Shown here one piece after another: positions 16,723-24,664 of a DNA stretch of 64,000 nt. Under the pieces are notes generated by a model that made no database searches, had not been told where the DNA came from, and saw only the letters and a list, made by a program, of their open reading frames with translations. This DNA is from Hahella sp. HNIBRBA332 (GTDB lineage: Bacteria > Pseudomonadota > Gammaproteobacteria > Pseudomonadales > Oleiphilaceae), in NCBI RefSeq assembly GCF_030719035.1, contig NZ_CP132203.1:5846501-5910500 (forward strand), read 5' to 3'. Position 1 is the stretch's first letter, and every line of letters starts with the position of its first letter. Both the position numbers and the translations under genes were made by a program.

Positions 16723-17694
16723 TTAACCTCTACAGATATATGGGAGTTGCTCCGGAGGCAGCGAGCTTTTGTCGTCGCCGTAAACTTTACGCGGACCCGA
16801 GTGCGCTGACGCGCATGTCCAACCCAGGGTGCGCAATGCGCCATCGGGATTGCTGACGACCGGTCGAAAGCTGATGACCTTGGGTTCCCCGGCGTTGATG
16901 GGGAAAAGGGTAAAGTGCAAGGCTCCGCTCGAATCAAGCTCAGTTGACTGAAAGTAGACCGCCTCGACGTTACTCAGCGCATGCAGTTCTTCTCTCTCTG
17001 GCCAGACGCCGGAAAAGGCGTATTTTTCCGCCATGTCCACTCTGACACCCCCCAATAAACCTAAGGCCTCGGTCAGGCGGGCTTTAATCGTCGCGTGGCG
17101 CCCGGCGTCCAATGCGAAAGTCAAAGCGATGCAAATCACGGCGATACAGGTAAGGATCTCCAGCCAGCGAAAGCTTCCGACAGCCTGATAAGACGGTCTT
17201 AAAACGAGGAGGTCGCCATCAAATTTCGGCGGCGGGCCTGCGTTGAGCGCAGAGACGTCGGCTCCCGACTGAGTTGGAGCGGTTATGAACTGCTGATTGA
17301 CCCACCTTGCCCGCCAGTTCAAATAGGTCAGAAAAGGAAAGGCGGACAGAATAAAGAGAGGATGCAATGCTTCCGCAAGCGTTGAGGCCGTTATCACCGC
17401 CGCAATATAAAGCGCGCTGGTCCACGGGCCGAGCAAAGGATCAGAACGGCCCGCCAGGGAGGAACTGCGCGCGAGATTACCAACCAGAGAGGGAATAAAA
17501 AAGTAAAAGAACAGTCCACGCAGCGGCGGCCAGACAGGGTCGCCCGATATAAGCCGATACTTGCGCCAGTTCATGTAATGCCAGAACAGTTCGTATGCGC
17601 CCAGCGTTAACACATACAAAAGACAGTGCAGCCACATGGGCGGCGCAAAATAGGGCGTCAGTTTTTCTTTGAAAAAGCGTCGGCGTTCAGGCAA
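16723..17694 (-). CDS. Polytopic membrane protein fused to a pilin-like domain
   Basis: A 323-residue protein of two parts. Residues 15-130 carry about four hydrophobic segments (near 19-40, 58-76, 92-108, 111-127) with LTLGAYELFWHYMNW, recalling DUF4234-type membrane proteins. Residues 175-323 resemble the pilin encoded two genes downstream. F175..E179 keeps the Phe1/Glu5 spacing of mature pilins, then a 20-residue hydrophobic helix and ARLTEALGLLGGVRVDMAEKY, parallel to AQVTEAVTIVGELRDQVKEYY. A C-terminal Cys pair C294/C321 (27 apart) matches the pilin's C131/C159 (28 apart). The residue before F175 is Ser, with Gly at -2. First gene of the pilin operon. Role unknown; a membrane-anchored minor pilin or initiator is my inference. 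Confidence 0.7.
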   Translation of the reverse strand: MPERRRFFKEKLTPYFAPPMWLHCLLYVLTLGAYELFWHYMNWRKYRLISGDPVWPPLRGLFFYFFIPSLVGNLARSSSLAGRSDPLLGPWTSALYIAAVITASTLAEALHPLFILSAFPFLTYLNWRARWVNQQFITAPTQSGADVSALNAGPPPKFDGDLLVLRPSYQAVGSFRWLEILTCIAVICIALTFALDAGRHATIKARLTEALGLLGGVRVDMAEKYAFSGVWPEREELHALSNVEAVYFQSTELDSSGALHFTLFPINAGEPKVISFRPVVSNPDGALRTLGWTCASAHSGPRKVYGDDKSSLPPEQLPYICRG

Positions 17695-17939
17695 AGCCAG
17701 TCCTTAATGCGAAGAAGAAAATTATTAGCAGTTTAGCTGATTTGCATCCTGAACTACTTTTGATTCAGGTAATTACCCGCTTATTTTTTGGGATGACAAT
17801 GAGGTTGGGCAAACTTCGCCTGTTAGGTCGCCATGAAAACTGTGGGTATGTGAATGTCGCCGTTAGGGATATCAGTGTGGTTTAGCGGTATTGACTGCGC
17901 CGGTTTACTGTTTAGAATGGCCGCCTTTTGGAAATTCTC

Positions 17940-18239
17940 ATGGATTTGAATCTAATCATTGGCGTCTTGATCGAGAGTGCGTGTCTCTTCGCCGCAGCTA
18001 AACTGCTAAAAGTTTCGCTTGGGTTTATTGAGGCGTTCTTGATCGTTCTTGCGGCGGTTTTGATTGTACACTTTGTCTATGGGCTTCCTGGTTTTCTTCT
18101 CGCACTTGGGTTTTATTTGGTGGCGTTGAAGTTAATCACCAAAGCGGATGCCTATTCAGAGATCTTTATTCTTACGCTCATAGGATTAGGCGTCCAGGCG
18201 CTACTGAAAAAGTTCTTATTCGCCGTCGTTTTGGCCTGA
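17940..18239 (+). CDS. Small hypothetical membrane protein
   Basis: A 99-residue very hydrophobic protein with three or four predicted membrane helices (about 4-22, 27-45, 48-66, 75-95) and almost no polar loops. I choose the ATG at 17940 (GGAA upstream) over the TTG at 17928. It stands alone between the divergent pilin operon and the nrdA leader. No family recognised. Confidence 0.6.
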   Translation: MDLNLIIGVLIESACLFAAAKLLKVSLGFIEAFLIVLAAVLIVHFVYGLPGFLLALGFYLVALKLITKADAYSEIFILTLIGLGVQALLKKFLFAVVLA

Positions 18240-18278
18240 TTTTCTCTAATGCGGCTATGGCCGCGTAGCATCTCCTTT

Positions 18279-18294
18279 CATCTATATCTAGTAT
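18279..18294. promoter_or_regulatory. Candidate NrdR box 1
   Basis: CATCTATATCTAGTAT matches the NrdR consensus acaCwATATaTwGtgt at most core positions (C, w, ATAT, T, w, G). It lies 32 bp upstream of a second such box, the helical-phase spacing typical of NrdR box pairs, and ahead of ribonucleotide reductase genes. The match is imperfect at the outer bases. Confidence 0.5.
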
Positions 18295-18310
18295 TTACTT
18301 TTAATATTCA

Positions 18311-18326
18311 AAACCATATATTGTGC
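18311..18326. promoter_or_regulatory. Candidate NrdR box 2
   Basis: AAACCATATATTGTGC fits the NrdR consensus well (C, ATATAT, w, GTG). It is exactly 32 bp from box 1 (18279-18294) and touches the first base of the riboswitch. NrdR is the ATP/dATP-sensing repressor of bacterial nrd operons, so this pair would repress nrdAB transcription when deoxynucleotides are plentiful. Confidence 0.6.
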
Positions 18327-18531
18327 TTCAGCTATGGTTCACGCCTGTTCACAGGTTGTGCTAAGAGGGAATCCGGTGAGAGTCCGGTACTGACGCGCAG
18401 CGGTGTGGGGGAACGAAAGCGACGCGGGCGGAAACGCCCACGCACTGTCCTGAAAGAGGATGGGAAGCGGTCGCCGTAGGTTCGCAAAAACGTGTAAACG
18501 CCCCCGAGTCCGAAGACCTGCCATGCTGAAG
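18326..18531 (+). ncRNA. Cobalamin (B12) riboswitch
   Basis: The leader of nrdAB contains the B12-box core in order: GAGGGAATCCGGTGAGAGTC, then CCGGTACTG, GGGAACGAAAGCGACGCG, ATGGGAAGCGG and the 3' end GAGTCCGAAGACCTGCC. A closing P1 stem pairs CTTCAGCTATGG (18326-18337) with CCATGCTGAAG (18521-18531). Adenosylcobalamin binding normally switches off the downstream gene. Its placement before a B12-independent class I reductase suggests that the cell shuts down NrdAB when B12 allows a class II enzyme to work. The first gene starts 134 bp downstream. Confidence 0.93.
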
Positions 18532-18664
18532 TTATTCATGCCTTCGCGACTCAGGGTAATGATAAAGCGCCGCTCTATGCGAGGCGATTTTCGTCCTGTC
18601 TGTGCGTCGCTTTATGTCCCGGTTCGCGGAGGTTCGGCCAGAACACGCGATAGAGGACAATCCC

Positions 18665-21526
18665 ATGACCGGCAGTTTTTCGTCCCCCAGCGAGGCGCGC
18701 GCCTCCAGCTCCCCATCTGTTTCATCCGAGTCACGTACTAATAACGCCTTGCTGCAGGTGATCAAACGCACCGGTCAGGCGGCGCCCTTCGACGACCGCA
18801 AAATCGCCATGGCGGTGACCAAGGCGTTTTTGGCGGTGGAAGGACAGTCCGCATCCGGCTCGCCCCGTGTACGGGACTCCGTAGAAAAACTGGTTAAGGA
18901 CATCGTGGCTCGCCTGCGTCGCCGCAGCCCGGAAGGCGGCTCGGTGCATATCGAAGAAATTCAGGATCTGGTGGAATTGGGCCTGATGCGCGGCGGCTTC
19001 CATAAAGTGGCGCGCGCCTATGTGCTGTATCGTGAAGAGCATGCCCGTCAGCGTGCGCCTGCGCCAAGCGAGCAGGCGGGGGAGACCCATCCCGATATCA
19101 ATGTGAAGTTCGCCGACGGGACGGAAGCGCCGCTGAACATGGGGCGTCTGCGTACGGTGATCAGTGACGCCTGCGCCGATCTGGATGGCGTCAGTGGGGA
19201 CAAAGTACTACAGGGCGCATTGAAAAACCTGTACAACGGCGTCAAACATAAAGACGTCAACGCCGCGTTGGTCATGGCGGCGCGTCCGCTGATCGAAGAA
19301 GAGCCCAACTACTCCTATGTGTGCGCCCGTCTGCTGTTGGACGGCCTGCGCGAAGAATCGCTGAGCTATCTCAATATCGCCGCGTCCGCCACGGAAAGTG
19401 AAATGGCGGAACTGTATCCGACCGCGTTCCGCGCCATTATCGAACGCTGCGTGGAACATGAACTGCTGTCGCCAAATCTGCTGCAGTTCGATCTGGAACG
19501 ACTGGGCGCTGCGCTTAAGCCTGAGCGTGATCGCCAATTCACCTACCTGGGGCTACAGACTCTTTACGATCGCTACTTCATTCACTGGCGCGAGACTCGC
19601 CTGGAATTGCCGCAGGCGTTTTTCATGCGCGTCGCCATGGGATTGTCGGTGCAGGAAGACGATCCCAATGCGCGTGCGATTGAGTTCTACAACCTGTTGT
19701 CCTCCTTCGATTACATGTGCTCTACGCCGACGCTGTTCAACGCGGGGACCAATCGTCCGCAGTTGTCGTCCTGCTACCTCACCACAGTGCCGGACGATCT
19801 TGAAGGCATCTACGGCGCGATCAAGGACAATGCGCTGCTGTCCAAATGGGCGGGCGGTCTGGGTAATGACTGGACGCCGGTGCGTTCTCTGGGCTCCCAT
19901 ATCAAAGGCACTAATGGTAAATCCCAGGGCGTGGTGCCGTTCCTGAAGGTGGTCAACGACACGGCGGTGGCGGTGAATCAGGGGGGCAAACGTAAAGGCG
20001 CGGTATGCGCTTATCTGGAGTCCTGGCACCTGGATATCGAAGAGTTCCTGGAACTGCGCAAAAACACCGGCGATGAACGCCGCCGCACCCATGACATGAA
20101 CTCCGCCAACTGGATTCCAGACCTGTTCATGAAGCGGGTGTTCGAGGATAAGGAGTGGACCCTGTTCTCACCCAGCGACGCGCCTGATCTGCACGATTTG
20201 TACGGCTCGGCTTTTGAAGTGCGCTATACCCACTACGAATCCCTGGTGGAATCCGGTGAAATCACCCTGTTCAAGAAAGTGCCTGCGCAGAACCTGTGGC
20301 GCAAGATGCTCTCCATGTTGTTCGAAACCGGCCACCCCTGGGTGACTTTCAAAGATCCCTGCAACCTGCGTTCGCCGCAGCAACATGTTGGCGTGGTGCA
20401 CTCCTCCAACCTGTGTACGGAGATCACGCTGAACACCAGTCAGGACGAAATCGCGGTGTGTAACCTGGGCTCGGTCAACCTGGTCAACCACATTCGCAAT
20501 GGCGAAATCGACCACGACCGTCTGCGCAACACCGTGTATACGGCGGTGCGCATGCTGGATAACGTCATCGACATCAACTACTACGCGGTTCCCCAGGCGC
20601 GCAACGCCAACCTGCGTCATCGTCCCGTGGGTATGGGCCTGATGGGCTTCCAGGATGCGCTGTACAAGCTTGGCCTGCCATACAGCAGCGTCGAAGCGGT
20701 GCGCTTCGCCGATCAATCCATGGAGCTGATCAGTTATTTCGCGATCACTGCTTCCTCCAATCTGGCGAAAGAACGCGGCCGCTACGAAACCTATGAAGGC
20801 TCCTTGTGGGATCAGGGCGTTCTGCCTATCGATTCTCTGGATCGTCTGGAGCAGGAACGCGGCGCGGAGTTTTGCACGCTGGATCGCGGCCACAGCCTGG
20901 ACTGGGCGCCGGTGCGTGAACTGGTGAAAAAGCAGGGCATGCGTAACTCCAATGTCATGGCGATCGCGCCTACAGCGACGATTTCCAATATTGTCGGCGT
21001 TTCCCAGTCCATCGAACCGACGTATCAGAACCTGTTCGTCAAATCCAACCTGTCCGGCGAGTTCACCGTGATCAACCCCTGGTTGGTGCAGGAGTTGAAG
21101 GCGCGGGAACTGTGGGATTCCGTCATGGTCAACGACCTCAAGTATTTCGATGGCTCTGTCGCGCAGATCGACCGCATTCCTGAAGATGTGAAGCAGCTGT
21201 TCCTGACCGCGTTTGAAATAGACCCCCGCTGGTTGGTGGAGGCGGCTTCCCGTCGCCAGAAATGGATAGATCAGGGCCAAAGTCTGAACCTGTACATGGC
21301 GGAGCCGTCCGGTAAAAAACTGGACAACCTGTACAAACTGGCTTGGTCCCGTGGTCTGAAAACCACCTATTACCTGCGTTCCCTGGGCGCTACGCAGATG
21401 GAGAAAATCTCTTCCGGCGTTTCCCAGAGCGATAGCGTCAAACCTGATGTTGACGACACTGAGAGTCAGGAGCCGCAACCGAAGTTCTGCTCGATTCTCG
21501 ATCCGGACTGCGAAGCCTGTCAGTAA
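18665..21526 (+). CDS. nrdA: Ribonucleoside-diphosphate reductase alpha subunit (class Ia)
   Basis: Large subunit of aerobic ribonucleotide reductase, 953 residues, which reduces NDPs to dNDPs with NrdB. It has an N-terminal ATP-cone (from NALLQVIKRTGQAAPFDDRKI, about residues 25-115) and a second cone-like segment (INVKFADGTEAPLNMGRLRT, about 140-230), as in Pseudomonas NrdA. Next are the catalytic barrel with the thiyl-radical site SNLCTEITLNT, the radical-transfer YY in TTYYLRSLGATQ, and C-terminal redox cysteines (DPDCEACQ). The start at 18665 follows AGAGGA by 7 nt; the earlier GTG at 18602 lacks a good site. Controlled by the upstream riboswitch and probably NrdR. Confidence 0.95.
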   Translation: MTGSFSSPSEARASSSPSVSSESRTNNALLQVIKRTGQAAPFDDRKIAMAVTKAFLAVEGQSASGSPRVRDSVEKLVKDIVARLRRRSPEGGSVHIEEIQDLVELGLMRGGFHKVARAYVLYREEHARQRAPAPSEQAGETHPDINVKFADGTEAPLNMGRLRTVISDACADLDGVSGDKVLQGALKNLYNGVKHKDVNAALVMAARPLIEEEPNYSYVCARLLLDGLREESLSYLNIAASATESEMAELYPTAFRAIIERCVEHELLSPNLLQFDLERLGAALKPERDRQFTYLGLQTLYDRYFIHWRETRLELPQAFFMRVAMGLSVQEDDPNARAIEFYNLLSSFDYMCSTPTLFNAGTNRPQLSSCYLTTVPDDLEGIYGAIKDNALLSKWAGGLGNDWTPVRSLGSHIKGTNGKSQGVVPFLKVVNDTAVAVNQGGKRKGAVCAYLESWHLDIEEFLELRKNTGDERRRTHDMNSANWIPDLFMKRVFEDKEWTLFSPSDAPDLHDLYGSAFEVRYTHYESLVESGEITLFKKVPAQNLWRKMLSMLFETGHPWVTFKDPCNLRSPQQHVGVVHSSNLCTEITLNTSQDEIAVCNLGSVNLVNHIRNGEIDHDRLRNTVYTAVRMLDNVIDINYYAVPQARNANLRHRPVGMGLMGFQDALYKLGLPYSSVEAVRFADQSMELISYFAITASSNLAKERGRYETYEGSLWDQGVLPIDSLDRLEQERGAEFCTLDRGHSLDWAPVRELVKKQGMRNSNVMAIAPTATISNIVGVSQSIEPTYQNLFVKSNLSGEFTVINPWLVQELKARELWDSVMVNDLKYFDGSVAQIDRIPEDVKQLFLTAFEIDPRWLVEAASRRQKWIDQGQSLNLYMAEPSGKKLDNLYKLAWSRGLKTTYYLRSLGATQMEKISSGVSQSDSVKPDVDDTESQEPQPKFCSILDPDCEACQ

Positions 21527-21554
21527 GCGACGATAACAACCAGGAGCTATGACC

Positions 21555-22775
21555 ATGAATACCGAACTGATGAAGCAGACTGCGACCTTGTCGGACTGGG
21601 ACGATCCTCTGGCGGTGGCGATTCCTGCTGTGTCCACATCCTCTGCTGTTTCTCCACAGTCACCCGTTTCCACCTCTCCCGCTGCGGCCCCCGCCGCCGG
21701 GGGAGCCCCTGACAGCGAACCGGAGCCCGCCGCCCTCGCGAAGGAGGCGATGGACGAACAGGTTTTACAAAAGCTGGACCCGGTCAATCCCGACGACAAG
21801 CGGGTGGTGAACGGCATGACCGACATCAACCAGCTGGCGCCGTTCAAGTATCCCTGGGCGTGGGAGTTTTTCCTCAACGCCAACAAGAATCACTGGACGC
21901 CTCTGGACATTAACATGTCCCAGGACGTGTACGATTATCATCACAAGCTGACGCTGGAAGAAAAGCATGTGTATGAGAACGTACTCGCTTATCTGACCAC
22001 GTCCGACATCCTGGCCATGCGCAATATCGGTCTGGCGGTGATGGAGAAAATGAGCGCGCCGGAATTGCAGATCTATCAGGCGCGGCAGGTGTACGAAGAA
22101 TCCCTGCATACCTGGACCTATCAGCACTGCATCGAAACTATCGGTCTGGACCAGAGCGAGATCTATAACCGTTACCGCGTCACGCCGGCGATTTATCGCA
22201 AGATCAAGATGGGCAACGAGCGTATCAGCGCGCTGCTGCGCCCGGATATCAATCTGCGTAATCGGGACGACCTGGAAACCTTCGTGATGGCGTATATCTT
22301 CTTCGCCGGTATTTTTGAAGGCTGCTGGTTTTATAACGGCTTCAGTCCTATCTTCGCCTTGCAGCGTCGCGGATTGATGAAAGGCACCGGCGAGCAGCTG
22401 CAATACATCATGCGTGACGAAGTCATGCATTGCGCTTTCGGTATCCGCGTGGTGAAACAGATCATCAAGGAAGAAGGCGTCACCCTCGATCCCAAAGCCA
22501 TCAAAACACTGTGGGAAGAAGCGGAAGCAGCGGAAACCGGCTACGCCCACTTCCTGCTGAAAGAACCCATCCTGGGCTATACCGCGGAAGACCACATCGA
22601 ACAATTCCGCTTCATCGCCAATCGCCGCGCCAAGCAGCTGAAGCTGGACGAGCCCTTCCCCGGCGCCGGCAACGCACTGCCCTGGCTGGACGAACAGGCC
22701 AGCATGCGCAAAGAGAAAAACTTCTTTGAAACCCGCGTGACGGAGTATCAGACCGGGGCGTCGTTGCAGTGGTGA
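21555..22775 (+). CDS. nrdB: Ribonucleoside-diphosphate reductase beta subunit (class Ia)
   Basis: Small subunit, 406 residues, carrying the diiron-tyrosyl radical. Iron ligands are visible in order (SDILAM, YEESLH, GIFEGCW, MRDEVMH), and the radical tyrosine is in HTWTYQHC, so this is class Ia rather than the Phe-containing Ic type. The C-terminus NFFETRVTEYQTGA is the part that contacts NrdA. Residues 20-65 are a low-complexity Ala/Ser/Pro extension like that of Pseudomonas NrdB. AGGAG lies 8 nt before the ATG at 21555; ATG 21549 is an alternative. It follows nrdA after 28 bp. Confidence 0.94.
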   Translation: MNTELMKQTATLSDWDDPLAVAIPAVSTSSAVSPQSPVSTSPAAAPAAGGAPDSEPEPAALAKEAMDEQVLQKLDPVNPDDKRVVNGMTDINQLAPFKYPWAWEFFLNANKNHWTPLDINMSQDVYDYHHKLTLEEKHVYENVLAYLTTSDILAMRNIGLAVMEKMSAPELQIYQARQVYEESLHTWTYQHCIETIGLDQSEIYNRYRVTPAIYRKIKMGNERISALLRPDINLRNRDDLETFVMAYIFFAGIFEGCWFYNGFSPIFALQRRGLMKGTGEQLQYIMRDEVMHCAFGIRVVKQIIKEEGVTLDPKAIKTLWEEAEAAETGYAHFLLKEPILGYTAEDHIEQFRFIANRRAKQLKLDEPFPGAGNALPWLDEQASMRKEKNFFETRVTEYQTGASLQW

Positions 22776-23109
22776 GCTTGGTAAAAAATTGGCAGCAGAA
22801 ATATCTGTTTGAACGGCTGGCGGCCTCGTCATTATGACGAGGTCGATATTTCTATAAACGGCTTATACCCGATTGACTGAAGGCTCTCTTCAAAACAGTG
22901 ACGCTGTGGTCCCCATAAAAATTTGCACGCATGTGTGTTCAGATTTTTTCTTCGCTATATTTCATACTATTGAGTAAGCCTGTGGAGCTTTAATTCAAGT
23001 TCGTAAATTTATTCATTTGACTTCTGAAAGCTGTTTCTTGCACGCTCTTCCAATCATGTATGGTCATAGATAGCATTTACAATATTTCAGTTTGATATAA
23101 GAGGCGCAT
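22776..23109. other. Gene-free gap after nrdB
   Basis: 334 bp, AT-rich in its second half. It begins with the probable nrdB terminator at 22824-22853. The remainder (22860-23109) should hold the promoter of the small secreted-protein gene, but no clear -35/-10 pair stands out. Confidence 0.4.
22824..22853 (+). terminator. Probable nrdAB terminator
   Basis: CCTCGTCAT (22824-22832) and ATGACGAGG (22834-22842) form a perfect dyad giving a 7-bp G+C-rich stem with a 5-nt loop. The following tract TCGATATTTCT is only moderately T-rich, so termination may be weak. Confidence 0.5.
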
Positions 23110-23421
23110 ATGAAGACTAGATTGACGCTGGCTTCGTTTATTTTAGTTTTATCTTCTTTGGGTGTTGTTCATGCTGCCGAGCAGGAACAAGCAAGAAAAG
23201 AGTGTGAAGATGTGATGAGACTTTATTACGCCAAGGAGCAAGAAGCACAAAAGGAGCAAAAACAGCAAATTGCCCGAGGGAAAGTGCCTGATATAGCCTC
23301 AGCTTGCACCGAAAATGGCCAAACGGTGGAATATTGGCAATGTATTCGTAAGAAAATTTACGAAGGGAATCAATTTTCAGACGCAGCTTCCCAGTGTAAA
23401 GATCTAAATAACGGCGGCTGA
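23110..23421 (+). CDS. Small secreted Cys-containing protein
   Basis: A 103-residue protein with a clear signal peptide (KTRLTLASFILVLSSLGVVHA). The mature part is about 80 residues, rich in Glu, Gln and Lys. It contains four cysteines (RKECED, ASACTE, YWQCIR, ASQCKD) that could form two disulfides in a helical hairpin. AAGAGG precedes the ATG. Base composition is more AT-rich than the neighbouring nrd genes. No family recognised. Confidence 0.75.
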   Translation: MKTRLTLASFILVLSSLGVVHAAEQEQARKECEDVMRLYYAKEQEAQKEQKQQIARGKVPDIASACTENGQTVEYWQCIRKKIYEGNQFSDAASQCKDLNNGG

Positions 23422-23789
23422 ACATAAGGGTGCAAGGGTAAAGCCTTCTTGAGGTTGCTTTTGTGTCTTTGAATAGAATGCCATAATCTGCTTTTACTAT
23501 AGTTCTGGCTGATTTCTGTTAGCTGTATAGCTACTGATTCAGCCTTTACCTACGAAAACCTATCCTAGCCTACTTAAACTCGCGTTATTCAGTTCACTCT
23601 CATACCTGCTTTGGCCTTAATAGAGTCCTGTTTTGCTTGCTGGATATGCGAGTAGCTGCATGCGTTATTTTACCCAACAAGGATGGAGTATTGTGCAAAG
23701 AGTTAAGAGAATCTTGCTAACCCTCTGACCCCTGCAGACTGCATTCTGGTGCTCGCTTTCTACAGTCAAATACATCTTGGAGGTTGAGC
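23422..23789. other. Gene-free gap before SDR gene
   Basis: 368 bp without a convincing reading frame, repeat or terminator. It ends in a strong Shine-Dalgarno (TTGGAGG) for the SDR gene. Several TACC/CCTA-rich short repeats around 23540-23580 have no clear meaning. Confidence 0.35.
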
Positions 23790-24635
23790 ATGTCTGATAG
23801 GAAAAACAAAACCTGGTTTATTACCGGGGCATCCCGCGGGTTGGGATATGAGATTGCGGTCGCGGCATTGGCGGCGGGAGATAATGTGGTGGCGACTGGA
23901 CGCAAACTCGATGCGTTGCGTAACGTATATGAGCCTGATGAGCGTTTATTGCTGCTGGCGTTGGATGTATGCAGTCAATCTCAGGCGGAGGATTGTGCGA
24001 AACAGGCGGTGGCGCATTTTGGCGGCGTCGATATCCTGGTGAATAACGCAGGATATGGTCAGCTTGGCGTGTTTGAGGAGGTGGCGGCCGAGAGAATTTC
24101 TGCACAGTTTGAGACCAATGTATTTGGATTGATGGGCGTTACGCGTGCAATATTGCCCTACATGCGGGAGCGGCGTCAGGGGCGGATTTTCAATATTTCC
24201 TCTATCGCTGGTGCTATAGGATTCGAAGGCGCGTCAGCGTATTGCGCGGCCAAATTCGCTGTCGAAGGGTTTTCTGAGTGTCTGGCCGCGGAGGTGAAGC
24301 AGTTCGGCATTGGCGTCACCATTGTTCAACCCGGCTTCTTCCGTACTGATTTTCTGGACGACAGTTCGATCAGCTATGGCGACCTGCGAGTGAGCGACTA
24401 CGAACAGTATTCCGCCGCTGTTTTGGGGGGGTACAGGAGCCGTAACCATCAACAGGCGGGTGATCCGGCCAAGCTGGGCGAGGCGCTGGTGAAGTTGTCT
24501 CGAGAGGAAAACAGTCCGCTCAGGTTCGCTGCCGGCTCTGACGCAGTTCAGTACCTCGGCGCTGCATACAGCGCGCGCCAGGAAGAAGTGGATAAATGGG
24601 CGTCGTTATCGATAACGACAGATATACAGGAATAG
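23790..24635 (+). CDS. Short-chain dehydrogenase/reductase
   Basis: Classical SDR oxidoreductase of 281 residues. It has the nucleotide-binding TGASRGLG near residue 12, the NNAG motif (ILVNNAGYG), the catalytic Ser region (NISSIAGAIG) and the Tyr-Lys pair YCAAK. It oxidises or reduces an unknown alcohol/ketone with NAD(P). The ATG at 23790 follows TTGGAGG by 6 nt; the in-frame TTG at 23784 is less likely. An AraC regulator gene begins 29 bp downstream in the same direction, so the two probably form a unit in which the regulator controls the oxidoreductase. Confidence 0.9.
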   Translation: MSDRKNKTWFITGASRGLGYEIAVAALAAGDNVVATGRKLDALRNVYEPDERLLLLALDVCSQSQAEDCAKQAVAHFGGVDILVNNAGYGQLGVFEEVAAERISAQFETNVFGLMGVTRAILPYMRERRQGRIFNISSIAGAIGFEGASAYCAAKFAVEGFSECLAAEVKQFGIGVTIVQPGFFRTDFLDDSSISYGDLRVSDYEQYSAAVLGGYRSRNHQQAGDPAKLGEALVKLSREENSPLRFAAGSDAVQYLGAAYSARQEEVDKWASLSITTDIQE

Positions 24636-24664
24636 CTGACGCGTCAGCGCGCAGATAGAACGGG

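Noticed and set aside
18249..18479. Small frame overlapping the nrdA leader
   Set aside because: The sequence is explained by the structured B12 riboswitch; the translation is mostly Arg/Gly.
20168..21886. A 572-codon open frame antisense to nrdA
   Set aside because: Low-complexity translation with no domain; the sense strand carries all nrdA motifs.
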